This document shows positions 1 through 7,152 of a stretch of DNA of 64,000 bases, piece after piece. Source of the DNA: an uncultured Clostridium sp. (GTDB lineage: Bacteria; Bacillota; Clostridia; TANB77; CAG-508). The notes under the pieces are model-generated. The model was not told the origin of the DNA and made no database searches. It saw nothing but the letters and a program-made list of their open reading frames with translations. The position numbers and the translations under genes are program-made. The DNA lies in NCBI GenBank assembly GCA_948465565.1, contig CAOJXR010000005.1:1-64000 (forward strand), written 5' to 3'. Every line of letters begins with the position of its first letter. The first letter of the stretch is position 1.

Positions 1-53
<53 letters not shown>

Positions 54-87
54 TTTCATTTAATTAAATATATACTTATCAAAATAT

Positions 88-161
<74 letters not shown>

Positions 162-162
162 A

Positions 163-192
163 AAAAAACTCTAGTAAAAACTAGAGTTTTTT
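163..192. terminator. bidirectional terminator after the tRNA genes
   Basis: Twelve-base arms (163-174 and 181-192) with a six-base loop are rich in A on the left and T on the right. The hairpin can therefore end the tRNA transcript on the plus strand and the transcript from the minus-strand gene at 253-648. Confidence 0.85.
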
Positions 193-252
193 TATTCAAT
201 AAATAAAGCAAAGCACTTTAAATATGCCTTGCTCTGCTATGTAAATAAAAGT

Positions 253-648
253 TTACTTCTCATATAAACTTATCCATCCTAATTTCAACCACAAATCAAT
301 TTCCTCATAACATTGAACATCTTTACTTGGCATTTTCAAAACCACCAATTCAATATTTTTATTATAAACCAACTTTTGAGCCAACCCAAATGTCAACTCC
401 GCAAAAGATTCAGCACCTATATATCCTGATTTTCCATTTTTATCTTCATTCATAATAAATAACATATCAGTTTTTGTAATATTCTCAAAAAACTCCTTAT
501 GCACATTAGGATATAATTCCATAAACTCTGTCTCATCAATCTTCTTAGGATAATCTAATACCTCATAATCTTTATTTTTAAAAAGTTCTCTCCAGTTCTG
601 TATTTCTTGTTGAAGTTTCGCACTCCCCGCAATTACTACTTTTTTCAT
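253..648 (-). CDS. nucleoside 2-deoxyribosyltransferase-like protein
   Basis: A 131-residue protein beginning MKKVVIAGSAKLQ. A first strand followed by a G-S turn, and a segment near residues 77-88 (GYIGAESFAEL) ending in conserved-looking E and L, resemble the nucleoside 2-deoxyribosyltransferase/YtoQ-like fold, which cleaves N-glycosidic bonds or binds nucleotides. The assignment rests on these motifs only; the substrate is unknown. It is the last gene of a run of small minus-strand genes that includes two Nudix hydrolases and a HAD phosphatase, which fits a nucleotide-related role. Confidence 0.5.
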   Translation of the reverse strand: MKKVVIAGSAKLQQEIQNWRELFKNKDYEVLDYPKKIDETEFMELYPNVHKEFFENITKTDMLFIMNEDKNGKSGYIGAESFAELTFGLAQKLVYNKNIELVVLKMPSKDVQCYEEIDLWLKLGWISLYEK

Positions 649-683
649 AAAACTTATTTCTTTTCCAATTCCTATATTATTTT

Positions 684-1232
684 TTAAATTCTAAACAAAT
701 AAGCACATAATTCATCATAGCATTCATCTCTATTAACAAGCAAACCTTTTTCACGCATTTCATTTAACTCATTTACTGAAACAAATTTAATAGCCTGAAC
801 TTCACTATCTTGAAATTTAATATTTTCAGCAGAAAGCCCATATTGCCTCAAGATAAAGAAATCATAAAACTGTCTATCATAATGTTCATCACTTACCTTT
901 TCTTCTTTTCGATAAGAAAACATAAAACGAAAATCTCTTACTTCAACAGTATAACCCAAACTTACACTTACTTCCTCACTAATTTCACGTGTAGCAGCTG
1001 TTAAAGAATCTTGTCCGGCAGATAAATGACCAGTTACTGAAATATCCCACATATCAGGATTTTTATCCTTATTATGACTCCTTTGCTGAATTAAAATTTC
1101 ATTCTTATCATTAACAATAGCAACAACAATAATTCTATGCCATAATCCACATTTATGTACTTCTTTTCTAGGTAAAATTTGTCCTGTTTTAATTCCATTC
1201 TCGTCCAAAACATCTAAAAGTTCTTCTTTCAT
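684..1232 (-). CDS. Nudix hydrolase, IPP-isomerase-like
   Basis: A 182-residue Nudix protein. The region around residues 68-90 aligns with the Nudix box: GHLSAGQ, then REISEE. The usual Glu of Gx5E is Gln, and the Gly after the EE pair is replaced by V-S. Such changes also occur in the Nudix subgroup related to isopentenyl-diphosphate isomerase, whose N-terminus likewise reads LDVLDENG. The REISEE core keeps the metal-binding glutamates. A good GTGGAGG ribosome site precedes the ATG. The substrate cannot be deduced. Confidence 0.8.
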   Translation of the reverse strand: MKEELLDVLDENGIKTGQILPRKEVHKCGLWHRIIVVAIVNDKNEILIQQRSHNKDKNPDMWDISVTGHLSAGQDSLTAATREISEEVSVSLGYTVEVRDFRFMFSYRKEEKVSDEHYDRQFYDFFILRQYGLSAENIKFQDSEVQAIKFVSVNELNEMREKGLLVNRDECYDELCAYLFRI

Positions 1233-1329
1233 ATATCCTCCACTCTATTTTTTATTCTTAATCATTATATAATAAAGTTTTTATAAAAGTATACTTCAAT
1301 ATATATATTATATTTCAAAGTCTTTCTTT

Positions 1330-2004
1330 TTATCTCTCTTCCAATTCAGCTAAAGCTTTCTCAATTCTATTAATCAATTTTTCATCTATATCAGTTACTT
1401 TTCTTACTGAAAAAGTTCTCACTCTATTTTGCAAAACTCCTTTTTCATTAATCCAAATAGTATTTAATCCAAACTTTTTAGCAGCAATAATATCTAAATC
1501 CAAACTATCACCAATCATTATACACTCTGATGGCTTATGATTTCCTATCGCATCCAAATAAACTTGTCTATCAGGCTTAGAAACTTTTTCACCATGAAAC
1601 TCTGAAAAATATCTATCAATTCCCATGCTTTCTAATCTTCCTCTTTGAGATTGTTCAAAATAATTTGAAAGTAAAACTAACTCATACTTTTTACTCAAAC
1701 TATCTATCGTCTCAAATAATTCCTGATTATTCTCTGGAACAGCATATCTGGCTAAATTACCAAAAAGACCTTGCAAAAACTCTTCATCAAGTTCAATTCC
1801 TAGAGCATCACTAAAATGCTTTAAATATTTTTCTATTTGATAATTTCCATTAACAATCTCATATGTGCCAATTGCACTTATATACTTCTGTACATTTTCA
1901 TCTGACAACGCACCTACTCGTTCCAATGCACCCCTAATCGCTTTATCAAACGATACTCCAGTAATCAATGTCCCATCAATATCAAAAATTAATCTCTTTA
2001 TCAT
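1330..2004 (-). CDS. HAD-superfamily hydrolase (subfamily IA)
   Basis: A 224-residue phosphatase-type HAD protein. All four HAD motifs are visible: DIDGTL near residue 8 (nucleophile Asp and acid/base Asp), LLSN near residue 115 (motif II), the Lys of SKPDRQVY near residue 143 (motif III), and GDSLDLD near residue 165 (motif IV). The helical cap lies between motifs I and II, as in subfamily IA. The substrate is unknown, perhaps a sugar phosphate or nucleotide. It lies downstream of the small gene at 2021-2254. Confidence 0.85.
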   Translation of the reverse strand: MIKRLIFDIDGTLITGVSFDKAIRGALERVGALSDENVQKYISAIGTYEIVNGNYQIEKYLKHFSDALGIELDEEFLQGLFGNLARYAVPENNQELFETIDSLSKKYELVLLSNYFEQSQRGRLESMGIDRYFSEFHGEKVSKPDRQVYLDAIGNHKPSECIMIGDSLDLDIIAAKKFGLNTIWINEKGVLQNRVRTFSVRKVTDIDEKLINRIEKALAELEER

Positions 2005-2020
2005 ACTTTCAACATCTTTC

Positions 2021-2254
2021 TTATAAAATATTTTTCAAAATAATTCCCATGCAATCATTGTACAAATTATCAGCTTCTTTTTCACTCAAACCAAATTCTT
2101 GAGCAAAATCCGCAATAATCTTTTCTTTATTTTTTCTACCAATAATTCCATGTTTATCTAAAATCTTCTTTATTATATCACACTGATCAACTGCTTTACC
2201 AGTCTTTACTTGCAATTTTGTCACAAATTCATCATTACTCATTTTCATTTCCAT
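2021..2254 (-). CDS. small protein translated with the Xre regulator
   Basis: A 77-residue protein. The start at 2254 was chosen because AGGGGAG lies just upstream. It overlaps the 3' end of the Xre-DUF2975 gene by 20 bp, which suggests translational coupling. The sequence is charged and helical (KTGKAVDQCD, later EKIIADFAQEFGLSEKEADNL), with no membrane segment. It is faintly reminiscent of HU-like or helical DNA-binding proteins, but I do not recognise the family. Its placement suggests it acts with, or is regulated by, the membrane regulator. Confidence 0.6.
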   Translation of the reverse strand: MEMKMSNDEFVTKLQVKTGKAVDQCDIIKKILDKHGIIGRKNKEKIIADFAQEFGLSEKEADNLYNDCMGIILKNIL

Positions 2255-3131
2255 AAATTCTCCCCTTAGAATCCAATTGAATTTCATACCCATACTCAAA
2301 AATATAAGCCATAACATACACAATCAAACTCAATAACAAATTTACAATTTCAAGTTCAGCACCCATATCTACTTTTGTTATCATTTCAAATAATATTCCA
2401 GTCACATCTGGAAATAAAACCACTGCAATCAAAAAAATTGCAACCTTCTTAATATACTTAACATTTTCCAAAGTAAATGGTGTATCCTCATTATGAATAT
2501 TTACAAATAATTTCTCCACATACTTAAGCATTATCCACATAAATAGTAATGTTGCCCCCATTGATAAAATCACAATTTCTGTTGTAACAATATAGTATAT
2601 CGTAGAATGTCCCATCAAATACTCCTGCAAATCAGTAGTAGTTTGTATATTTATTTTCTCTTCACCAACAAAAATCACATTTTCTTTAATCTCATATTCA
2701 TAACTTTGATCAAATACTGTTATTTCATTTTCAGATATTCTTGTATTGTTCAAAACAATTGGCACAGCTATCATACACAATCCCAATACAACAATTCCAA
2801 TCATAAGTACAATTTGAGCTATTCTAGAAACAACATAAATAATCTTACTCATTCCTTTAATCTGCTTTTGTTTCTCTTCCTTAAATTTTACAACTTTCAT
2901 TTTTATTTCTTCATCTAATGAATCAATATCTAGCAAAGTATCATTCACCAAATCATTTATATTACAATGAAAAATCTCACACAATACTAAAATATTATTC
3001 ATTTCTGGATACGCCTCGCCAGTTTCCCATTTTGACACACTTTGTCTAGATACACCAACTCTTTCAGCCAATTTTTCTTGTGACATCTTTTTAGCTTTTC
3101 TCAAATTTCTTAAATTATCTCCAAACTTCAT
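2235..3131 (-). CDS. Xre-family regulator with DUF2975-like membrane domain
   Basis: A 298-residue protein starting MKFGDNLRNLR at 3131, behind GGAGGAG. Residues 1-65 are a helix-turn-helix of the Xre/Cro type (MSQEKLAERVGVSRQSVSKW). After a charged linker come four hydrophobic segments, near residues 100-120, 175-200, 225-245 and 260-280, matching the DUF2975-type layout of membrane-tethered Xre regulators. It probably represses its own promoter, because repeated operator-like elements lie just upstream (3183-3257). The signal sensed by the membrane part is unknown. Confidence 0.8.
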   Translation of the reverse strand: MKFGDNLRNLRKAKKMSQEKLAERVGVSRQSVSKWETGEAYPEMNNILVLCEIFHCNINDLVNDTLLDIDSLDEEIKMKVVKFKEEKQKQIKGMSKIIYVVSRIAQIVLMIGIVVLGLCMIAVPIVLNNTRISENEITVFDQSYEYEIKENVIFVGEEKINIQTTTDLQEYLMGHSTIYYIVTTEIVILSMGATLLFMWIMLKYVEKLFVNIHNEDTPFTLENVKYIKKVAIFLIAVVLFPDVTGILFEMITKVDMGAELEIVNLLLSLIVYVMAYIFEYGYEIQLDSKGRIYGNENE

Positions 3132-3182
3132 TAGACTACTCCTCCTATGTAAATAATTTATATTATTACTTACATTAATTCT

Positions 3183-3257
3183 ACCAACTTTCAGTTGCAC
3201 ACTAAAAAATATATAACTTTGCAACTAAAAATTGACACCTTTTAGTGCCAACTTTCA
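3183..3257 (-). promoter_or_regulatory. operator-like repeats upstream of the Xre gene
   Basis: In about 75 bp the motif AGTTG.CA next to TTTTAG occurs several times in both orientations. CAGTTGCACACTAAAA (3192-3207) is inverted to TTTTAGTGCCAACT (3240-3253), CCAACTTTCA is repeated directly (3184-3193 and 3248-3257), and GCAACTAAAAA lies between them. The arrangement between the Xre start and the convergent Nudix gene suggests an autoregulatory operator. Confidence 0.55.
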
Positions 3258-3259
3258 AA

Positions 3260-3724
3260 TTAAATCTCATCTATTCTCTTAGAAATCACATTCCAATCTT
3301 CATCAAACTCAAAAAACACATCTAGTTTCTTTCCTTCTAAAACCAAAGGTAGCCAGTACTTATCATCAACAAACATCTTATCATATGGAATCTCATTCAC
3401 TCCAACCCATTGAGGCTTCATTTCCTCACTTTCTTTAGGCTCTCCTTCCCATTCAGAAGCAGTATACAAATGAGTAACAATATTTACTTTTTCCCCCTTA
3501 TAAAACTCCACAAAGTCAAGCAACCCAACTTTTTCATACTTACTAGGAACAACACCAATCTCCTCTTCCGTTTCTCTTAACATAGCCATTTCAGGTGTCT
3601 CTCCAATTTTAAGTTTTCCACCCACTCCATTAAATTTACCAACTCCAAAACCTCGTTTTTTCATTGCCAATAAAATTTCATCATTTTTTCTCAATAACAT
3701 TAATGTAGTTTCAACTTTTTCCAT
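3260..3724 (-). CDS. Nudix hydrolase, MTH1-like (8-oxo-dGTP diphosphatase type)
   Basis: A 154-residue Nudix protein. The Nudix box is canonical: GGKLKIGETPEMAMLRETEE followed by EIGV. The preceding KKRGFGVGKFNGVGGK is the pattern of the NUDT1/MutT group that sanitises oxidised purine nucleotides. The ATG at 3724 is preferred over an upstream TTG, which would fall on the ribosome binding site. It probably hydrolyses 8-oxo-dGTP or 2-hydroxy-dATP, by family analogy. Confidence 0.85.
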   Translation of the reverse strand: MEKVETTLMLLRKNDEILLAMKKRGFGVGKFNGVGGKLKIGETPEMAMLRETEEEIGVVPSKYEKVGLLDFVEFYKGEKVNIVTHLYTASEWEGEPKESEEMKPQWVGVNEIPYDKMFVDDKYWLPLVLEGKKLDVFFEFDEDWNVISKRIDEI

Positions 3725-3903
3725 ATAAAAACTCAACCTCTCTTACTTTGCAATTACTATTCCCTATTCATAAAATTCTCATGTTTTCTTCAAAATAATT
3801 ATTACAATTAAATATTTTGTATCAATATATCACATTTCGACAAAATATGCACTACCCTTTATATATAATAAAATAAAAAACTAAACAGAAAGGTCATTTT
3901 AAC

Positions 3904-4218
3904 ATGAAACTTCTAAACCCAATTGAACAATCACCATCTCATAAACCAGCTAACAAACAATTTATCACAGAACTACAAGAACAAATTTCCGATTCCCGCA
4001 AAACACCTCGTTTTATTCTAGACCGATATGAAGGAAACTACGCCATCTGCGAAAATCAATCTACAGGTCAAATAGTACAAATCCCAAAAAATCAAATATC
4101 ACCACTCGCACAAGATGGTGACATTTTAAAGTTCAAAAAAAATCGCTATAAAATAGCCTTCAAAGAAACTCGCCTAAAAAAAGAAGAAATGAAGAAATTA
4201 CTCAATTCACTTAAATAA
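3904..4218 (+). CDS. DUF3006-like small protein
   Basis: A 104-residue protein. Residues 35-95 read FILDRYEGNYAICEN, then IVQIPKNQI and DGDILKF, which is the DUF3006 pattern (one small beta-rich domain often found near metallo-beta-lactamases). The N-terminal 30 residues are a polar extension and the C-terminus is a basic helix. Translation is from AAAGG-N7-ATG. It is the only plus-strand gene before the CRISPR locus. The biochemical role of the family is not known to me. Confidence 0.7.
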   Translation: MKLLNPIEQSPSHKPANKQFITELQEQISDSRKTPRFILDRYEGNYAICENQSTGQIVQIPKNQISPLAQDGDILKFKKNRYKIAFKETRLKKEEMKKLLNSLK

Positions 4219-4299
4219 TTTCCTCATCTCTCTAAATAAAAATTTTAATATAGCTACAGAATTATTTAGAAATATACAGTTAAGCGTAGATAAAATAAA

Positions 4300-4463
4300 A
4301 TTCATATTTTACTATATTTAAATAATTACGCTTATCAACTGAGTCAGATAAAAACTTTCAAGAATAATTTACATTCTAATATATTTAAATAATTACCAAA
4401 AGATATACAATCAGCTGATTACAAAACTGCACTCTTTACATTCTACTATACTATTTTTATATA
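4300..4463 (-). CRISPR. relic CRISPR mini-array, three repeats
   Basis: One exact 30-nt repeat (4367-4396, minus-strand orientation as in array 2) lies between two decayed copies: 4300-4329 with about four mismatches, and 4434-4463 with a degenerate far end. The two spacers (4330-4366 and 4397-4433) are 37 nt each. No leader of matching orientation lies beside it; the neighbouring leader points the other way. It looks like the stranded remnant of an older array. Confidence 0.85.
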
Positions 4464-4520
4464 TGAGTGGCAGGTGTTTTCGATATTATTTATTATTGTG
4501 TAGTATAAGTTAAATATGAT

Positions 4521-4592
4521 TACTTTGTATTTTTTTATGTGTTACCTCAATTGTAGTAATTATATCATAAGATTTTGGAGAGGAAAATGGGA
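4521..4592 (-). other. decayed copy of the 5' end of the HAD gene at 18593
   Basis: Read on the minus strand, this stretch matches the promoter, ribosome binding site and first five codons of the HAD gene at 18593, but the ATG is ATA here (4536-4538) and the similarity then stops. It marks the outer edge of the leader duplication and suggests that the right-hand copy, which retains the whole gene, is ancestral. Confidence 0.65.
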
Positions 4593-4833
4593 ATTTTGTT
4601 GTGATTTTTAAATAAACATGGAAGAGCAAGTTATTAGATTGGATATAGGAAAATAGTATCTGTCGATGTGCAATAGTGTAAAAATCCCGGTGGGTCGACA
4701 GATTAAAAAAATGGGTTTAATTGGACATTTTTTGAAAAAGTGTGGACTTAAAAGGTTGATTATGGTAAAATTTCAATGAATCGACAGATTGAGATGGAAA
4801 AAGACATGAGTTTAAGGGAATATAGATGGTCCT
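4593..4833 (+). promoter_or_regulatory. CRISPR leader 1
   Basis: This is the 241-bp leader of array 1. It matches the reverse complement of leader 2 (18297-18538) with about three substitutions and one single-base indel, right up to the first repeat. It contains the motif TCGACAGAT in three places: CTGTCGA near 4660, then GTCGACAGATT near 4694 and ATCGACAGATT near 4779. The first two form an inverted repeat. These may be anchoring sites for Cas1-Cas2 or a DNA-bending factor. High conservation of just this core suggests selection or gene conversion. Confidence 0.85.
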
Positions 4834-5591
4834 GTAATTATTTAAATATATTAGAATGTAAATCCCTTCTAATTTGCCTCTCACTTATATGGTACTTTTG
4901 TAATTATTTAAATATATTAGAATGTAAATCAATAAAGTACATCATAGGTTTGGATATGAGTTACGTAATTATTTAAATATATTAGAATGTAAATTCATCT
5001 GTAAAAATTTCTATTAGCTTTTTCAATAAGTAATTATTTAAATATATTAGAATGTAAATTTTCATACATTGTATTTATGTCATATTGTGTACTCAGATGT
5101 AATTATTTAAATATATTAGAATGTAAATAGTGTATTTTCTATTGTTTGTTTAATTAGATTACGTAATTATTTAAATATATTAGAATGTAAATTCTACATT
5201 AGGAATTGATAATAAAAAATTAGATAGTAATTATTTAAATATATTAGAATGTAAATATAAATGATGGTAAACATGTAAAAGCATGTGCATTACGTAATTA
5301 TTTAAATATATTAGAATGTAAATCTAGAGTTAGATTGCACAGAAGAACAAATTGCAGTAAGTAATTATTTAAATATATTAGAATGTAAATTTAAGCCGAC
5401 TAAGAGTAAAAAAACAAGTAATTGCTGTAGTAATTATTTAAATATATTAGAATGTAAATAAATTAGAAGGAACAGAAAAACAAATTAAATGGGCTGGTAA
5501 TTATTTAAATATATTAGAATGTAAATTTTGGATATGATAAAGTAAAATTAAAAAAAGACAAGTAGTTATTTAAATATAGTAAAATATTTGT
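4834..5591 (+). CRISPR. type I-B CRISPR array 1, 12 repeats and 11 spacers
   Basis: The repeats are 30 nt, starting GTAATTATTT and ending AATGTAAAT. They begin at 4834, 4900, 4965, 5030, 5099, 5163, 5227, 5294, 5361, 5430 and 5497 (all identical), plus a decayed last copy at 5562. Spacers are 34-39 nt. The leader side is left and the decayed repeat is right, so transcription is on the plus strand. The predicted crRNA 5' handle is AUGUAAAU. I saw no spacer shared with array 2. Spacers at 5324-5360 and 5460-5496 resemble each other (shared ACAGAA.AACAAATT). Confidence 0.98.
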
Positions 5592-5608
5592 GGGAAGTAG
5601 AAATACAA

Positions 5609-5770
5609 AAAACTGATAATGAAAGTTTTACTTATAAGTTAGAAAAAACTCTAGATTATAAAGATACAAGTATTTATATAGATAATTAGGCAAAATATAA
5701 ATTGAAAAGTATGAAAAGAAAAGGTAGTAATAAATTAAATAATAGGTTTATTTTATATAGTACATTTTAA
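5609..5770 (+). pseudogene. remnant of a ribbon-helix-helix gene
   Basis: Just beyond array 1, the plus-strand frame beginning TDNESFTYKLEK and continuing DYKDTSIYID then stop then AKYKLKSMK is clearly related to the small protein at 16679-16831 (TESFVYKIERD, YYKDTSSYIND, KYELKNMK). It lacks the start codon and about 11 internal residues and carries an in-frame TAG. It is therefore a decayed paralogue. Both copies lie beyond the leader-distal ends of the arrays. Bases 5771-5909 show nothing recognisable. Confidence 0.6.
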
Positions 5771-5909
5771 AATATTTTAATACTTTGCCTTCGTTAGAGA
5801 TATAATATGAAAATAACTTTGACGTAGGTAACCCAAAATAAGATTTCTGTTTGTCAACTGTTTATTTAGTTTTGTTTGTAATTTTTTTAAACTGTTGATA
5901 AAGCTTAAT

Positions 5910-6383
5910 TTACTTGGTTTTTAATAAAATTTCTTTCATTTCTAAAATATCATAAAACGGTATATTTATTCCTTTTTTAGCTAACTTTATAACATTAATA
6001 GAAATTTCAATAATTTCTTTTTTCAAGCTTTCCGTAATTTCAACATCTTACATTTTATTTTGATATTTGCTTTCTATGTAATCCTCAGTAGTAGGAAAAA
6101 TATTTTGAATTAAAAATGTTTTTTCTTTTCCTAAAACTTTACCAAAAACAAAATTATAAACTTTCTTTTGTTTCTTTTTCTTATTTTCATATATAGCTTT
6201 ATACTTATCTATTTTACTTGATATTGGAACAAACCATATTATCTTCTTATTTTCTGGGTCATTAAAGCAAAAATAACAAGGCCTTTTATTTCCGTTTTCT
6301 TTATTCTCCATTAGTTTGTAACTTTTAAATATTTCAAAAAAATTATCTTTTATAAAATAGAATTTTCCATTTTCTACTTTCAT
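5910..6383 (-). pseudogene. type III toxin (CptN/TenpN-like) interrupted by an in-frame TAA
   Basis: An endoribonuclease-type toxin of the ToxN/AbiQ superfamily, CptIN/TenpIN branch. Residues 1-111 show FYFIKDNFFE, KRPCYFCFND, WFVPISSKIDKYKAIY and the strongly conserved FVFGKVLGKEKTFLIQNIFP. Codon 112 (6048-6050) is TAA, but the same frame continues for 45 more sense codons (DVEITESLKKEI to GINIPFYDILEMK) to a stop at 5910. That matches the C-terminal helix of the family and gives about 157 codons in all, the usual length. Either a nonsense mutation has recently inactivated the toxin or a truncated 111-residue form is made. It is preceded by GAGGT and by its antitoxin RNA gene. Confidence 0.85.
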
Positions 6384-6401
6384 TATTACCTCATTTCTAA
6401 C

Positions 6402-6433
6402 AAAAAATCTACCTCCGAAAAGGTAGATTTTTT
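6402..6433 (-). terminator. intrinsic terminator between antitoxin RNA and toxin
   Basis: A 13-bp perfect hairpin (arms 6402-6414 and 6421-6433, loop CCGAAA on the plus strand) with a U-rich end on the minus strand. Its position between RNA repeats and toxin gene is the hallmark of type III loci: partial read-through sets the toxin to antitoxin ratio. Confidence 0.92.
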
Positions 6434-6573
6434 ATACATTTGTCCACCTACGTATTTATCTGTCGGAGGTAGGGCTCCGAGTAACATTTGTACACCTATG
6501 CACTTATACCCCGCAAATAGGGTTGCGGCTAACATTTGAATTGGACTAGATACATAAAAGTATCTATATTAGT
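6434..6573 (-). ncRNA. type III antitoxin RNA (CptI/TenpI-like), 48-nt repeats
   Basis: On the plus strand ACATTTG begins at 6436, 6484 and 6532, exactly 48 nt apart, defining two full repeats and one partial. Each repeat carries a 6-bp hairpin with a conserved [AG]TAGGG loop. The stems are TCGGAG/CTCCGA in one unit and CCGCAA/TTGCGG in the other, so most pairs differ by compensatory change. That covariation argues for a selected RNA structure. The RNA starts near 6573, carries a 5' hairpin (6548-6565), and ends at the terminator at 6402-6433. In this family the repeats are cut by the toxin and bind it. Confidence 0.88.
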
Positions 6574-6579
6574 ATATTT

Positions 6580-6609
6580 ATTATAATATGGTTTTATTCA
6601 TAATGTCAA
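6580..6609 (-). promoter_or_regulatory. promoter of the type III antitoxin RNA
   Basis: On the minus strand a perfect TTGACA (6604-6609) and a perfect TATAAT (6580-6585) are 18 bp apart, placing the start of transcription near 6573, just before the 5' hairpin and repeats. Such a strong promoter fits the need for excess antitoxin RNA. Confidence 0.85.
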
Positions 6610-6733
6610 TACATAAATTATTTTTCATTGCATAAACTTTTAACTAATTTTTATATGGAAATTTTATAAATTCTTCTCATTATAAATAAAATCAATAATA
6701 TTCACACAATTTATACTATTTCGTTTTTGAATC

Positions 6734-6869
6734 AATCTGTTCATTCAATAAAATTTTACCACTAATACCCATTTAAGTCCATCCCATTTTCAAAAAGTCT
6801 TCATTTAAAGCCCTTCCCAATCTGTCAACCTCCCATACTTTTTACACTATTCCACATCGACAGATACTA
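6734..6869 (-). promoter_or_regulatory. decayed third CRISPR leader beside cas2
   Basis: This stretch aligns with the middle of leader 2 over its whole length in the same orientation, including AATCTGT, AAATTTTACC, TTTAAGTCCA, TTTTTACACTATT and TCGACAGATACTA, with many scattered differences. The last three bases are the cas2 stop codon. No repeat follows it. It is probably the original array leader of the cas operon, now without an array. Confidence 0.75.
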
Positions 6870-7151
6870 CAAGAAATTATCAGTCTTATCATCTTCTACC
6901 TTCCCCAAAAACTCCTTATCTAACCATTTCAAACTTCTACTTTTAAACAAAATAACACTATCCTTATCAGACCTTATAAATCTATCTAACTCCTTCTTCA
7001 TCTTCAAAGCCTGTGACTCCAATAACTCTCCTTCAAAAACAGAATTTTGAATATGCACTAAATACTTCTTACAAGTCTTAAACACATTTCTAAGAACCTT
7101 CTGCCCTTCCTTCTCTTCTAAATTAATATCATAAACCAAAATAACATACAT
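6867..7151 (-). CDS. cas2: Cas2, adaptation endonuclease subunit
   Basis: A 94-residue Cas2. With Cas1 it forms the complex that integrates new spacers at the leader-proximal repeat. The first strand YVILVYDI holds the conserved Asp, followed by a ferredoxin-like pattern ending near SLKWLDKEF. The start at 7151 (MYVILVYD) follows GGTGGT and lies one base after the cas1 stop. Longer upstream reading would overlap cas1. It is the last gene of the cas operon. Confidence 0.95.
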   Translation of the reverse strand: MYVILVYDINLEEKEGQKVLRNVFKTCKKYLVHIQNSVFEGELLESQALKMKKELDRFIRSDKDSVILFKSRSLKWLDKEFLGKVEDDKTDNFL

Positions 7152-7152
7152 A

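Noticed and set aside
4776-4976. A 66-codon plus-strand frame running through leader 1 and the first CRISPR repeats
   Set aside because: It translates repeats and spacers, as shown by the recurring peptide NYLNILECKS; it is not a gene.
6048-6383. Treating the 111-codon frame as a complete type III toxin
   Set aside because: The same frame continues after the TAA with 45 codons that fit the family C-terminus, so an interrupted gene explains the data better.
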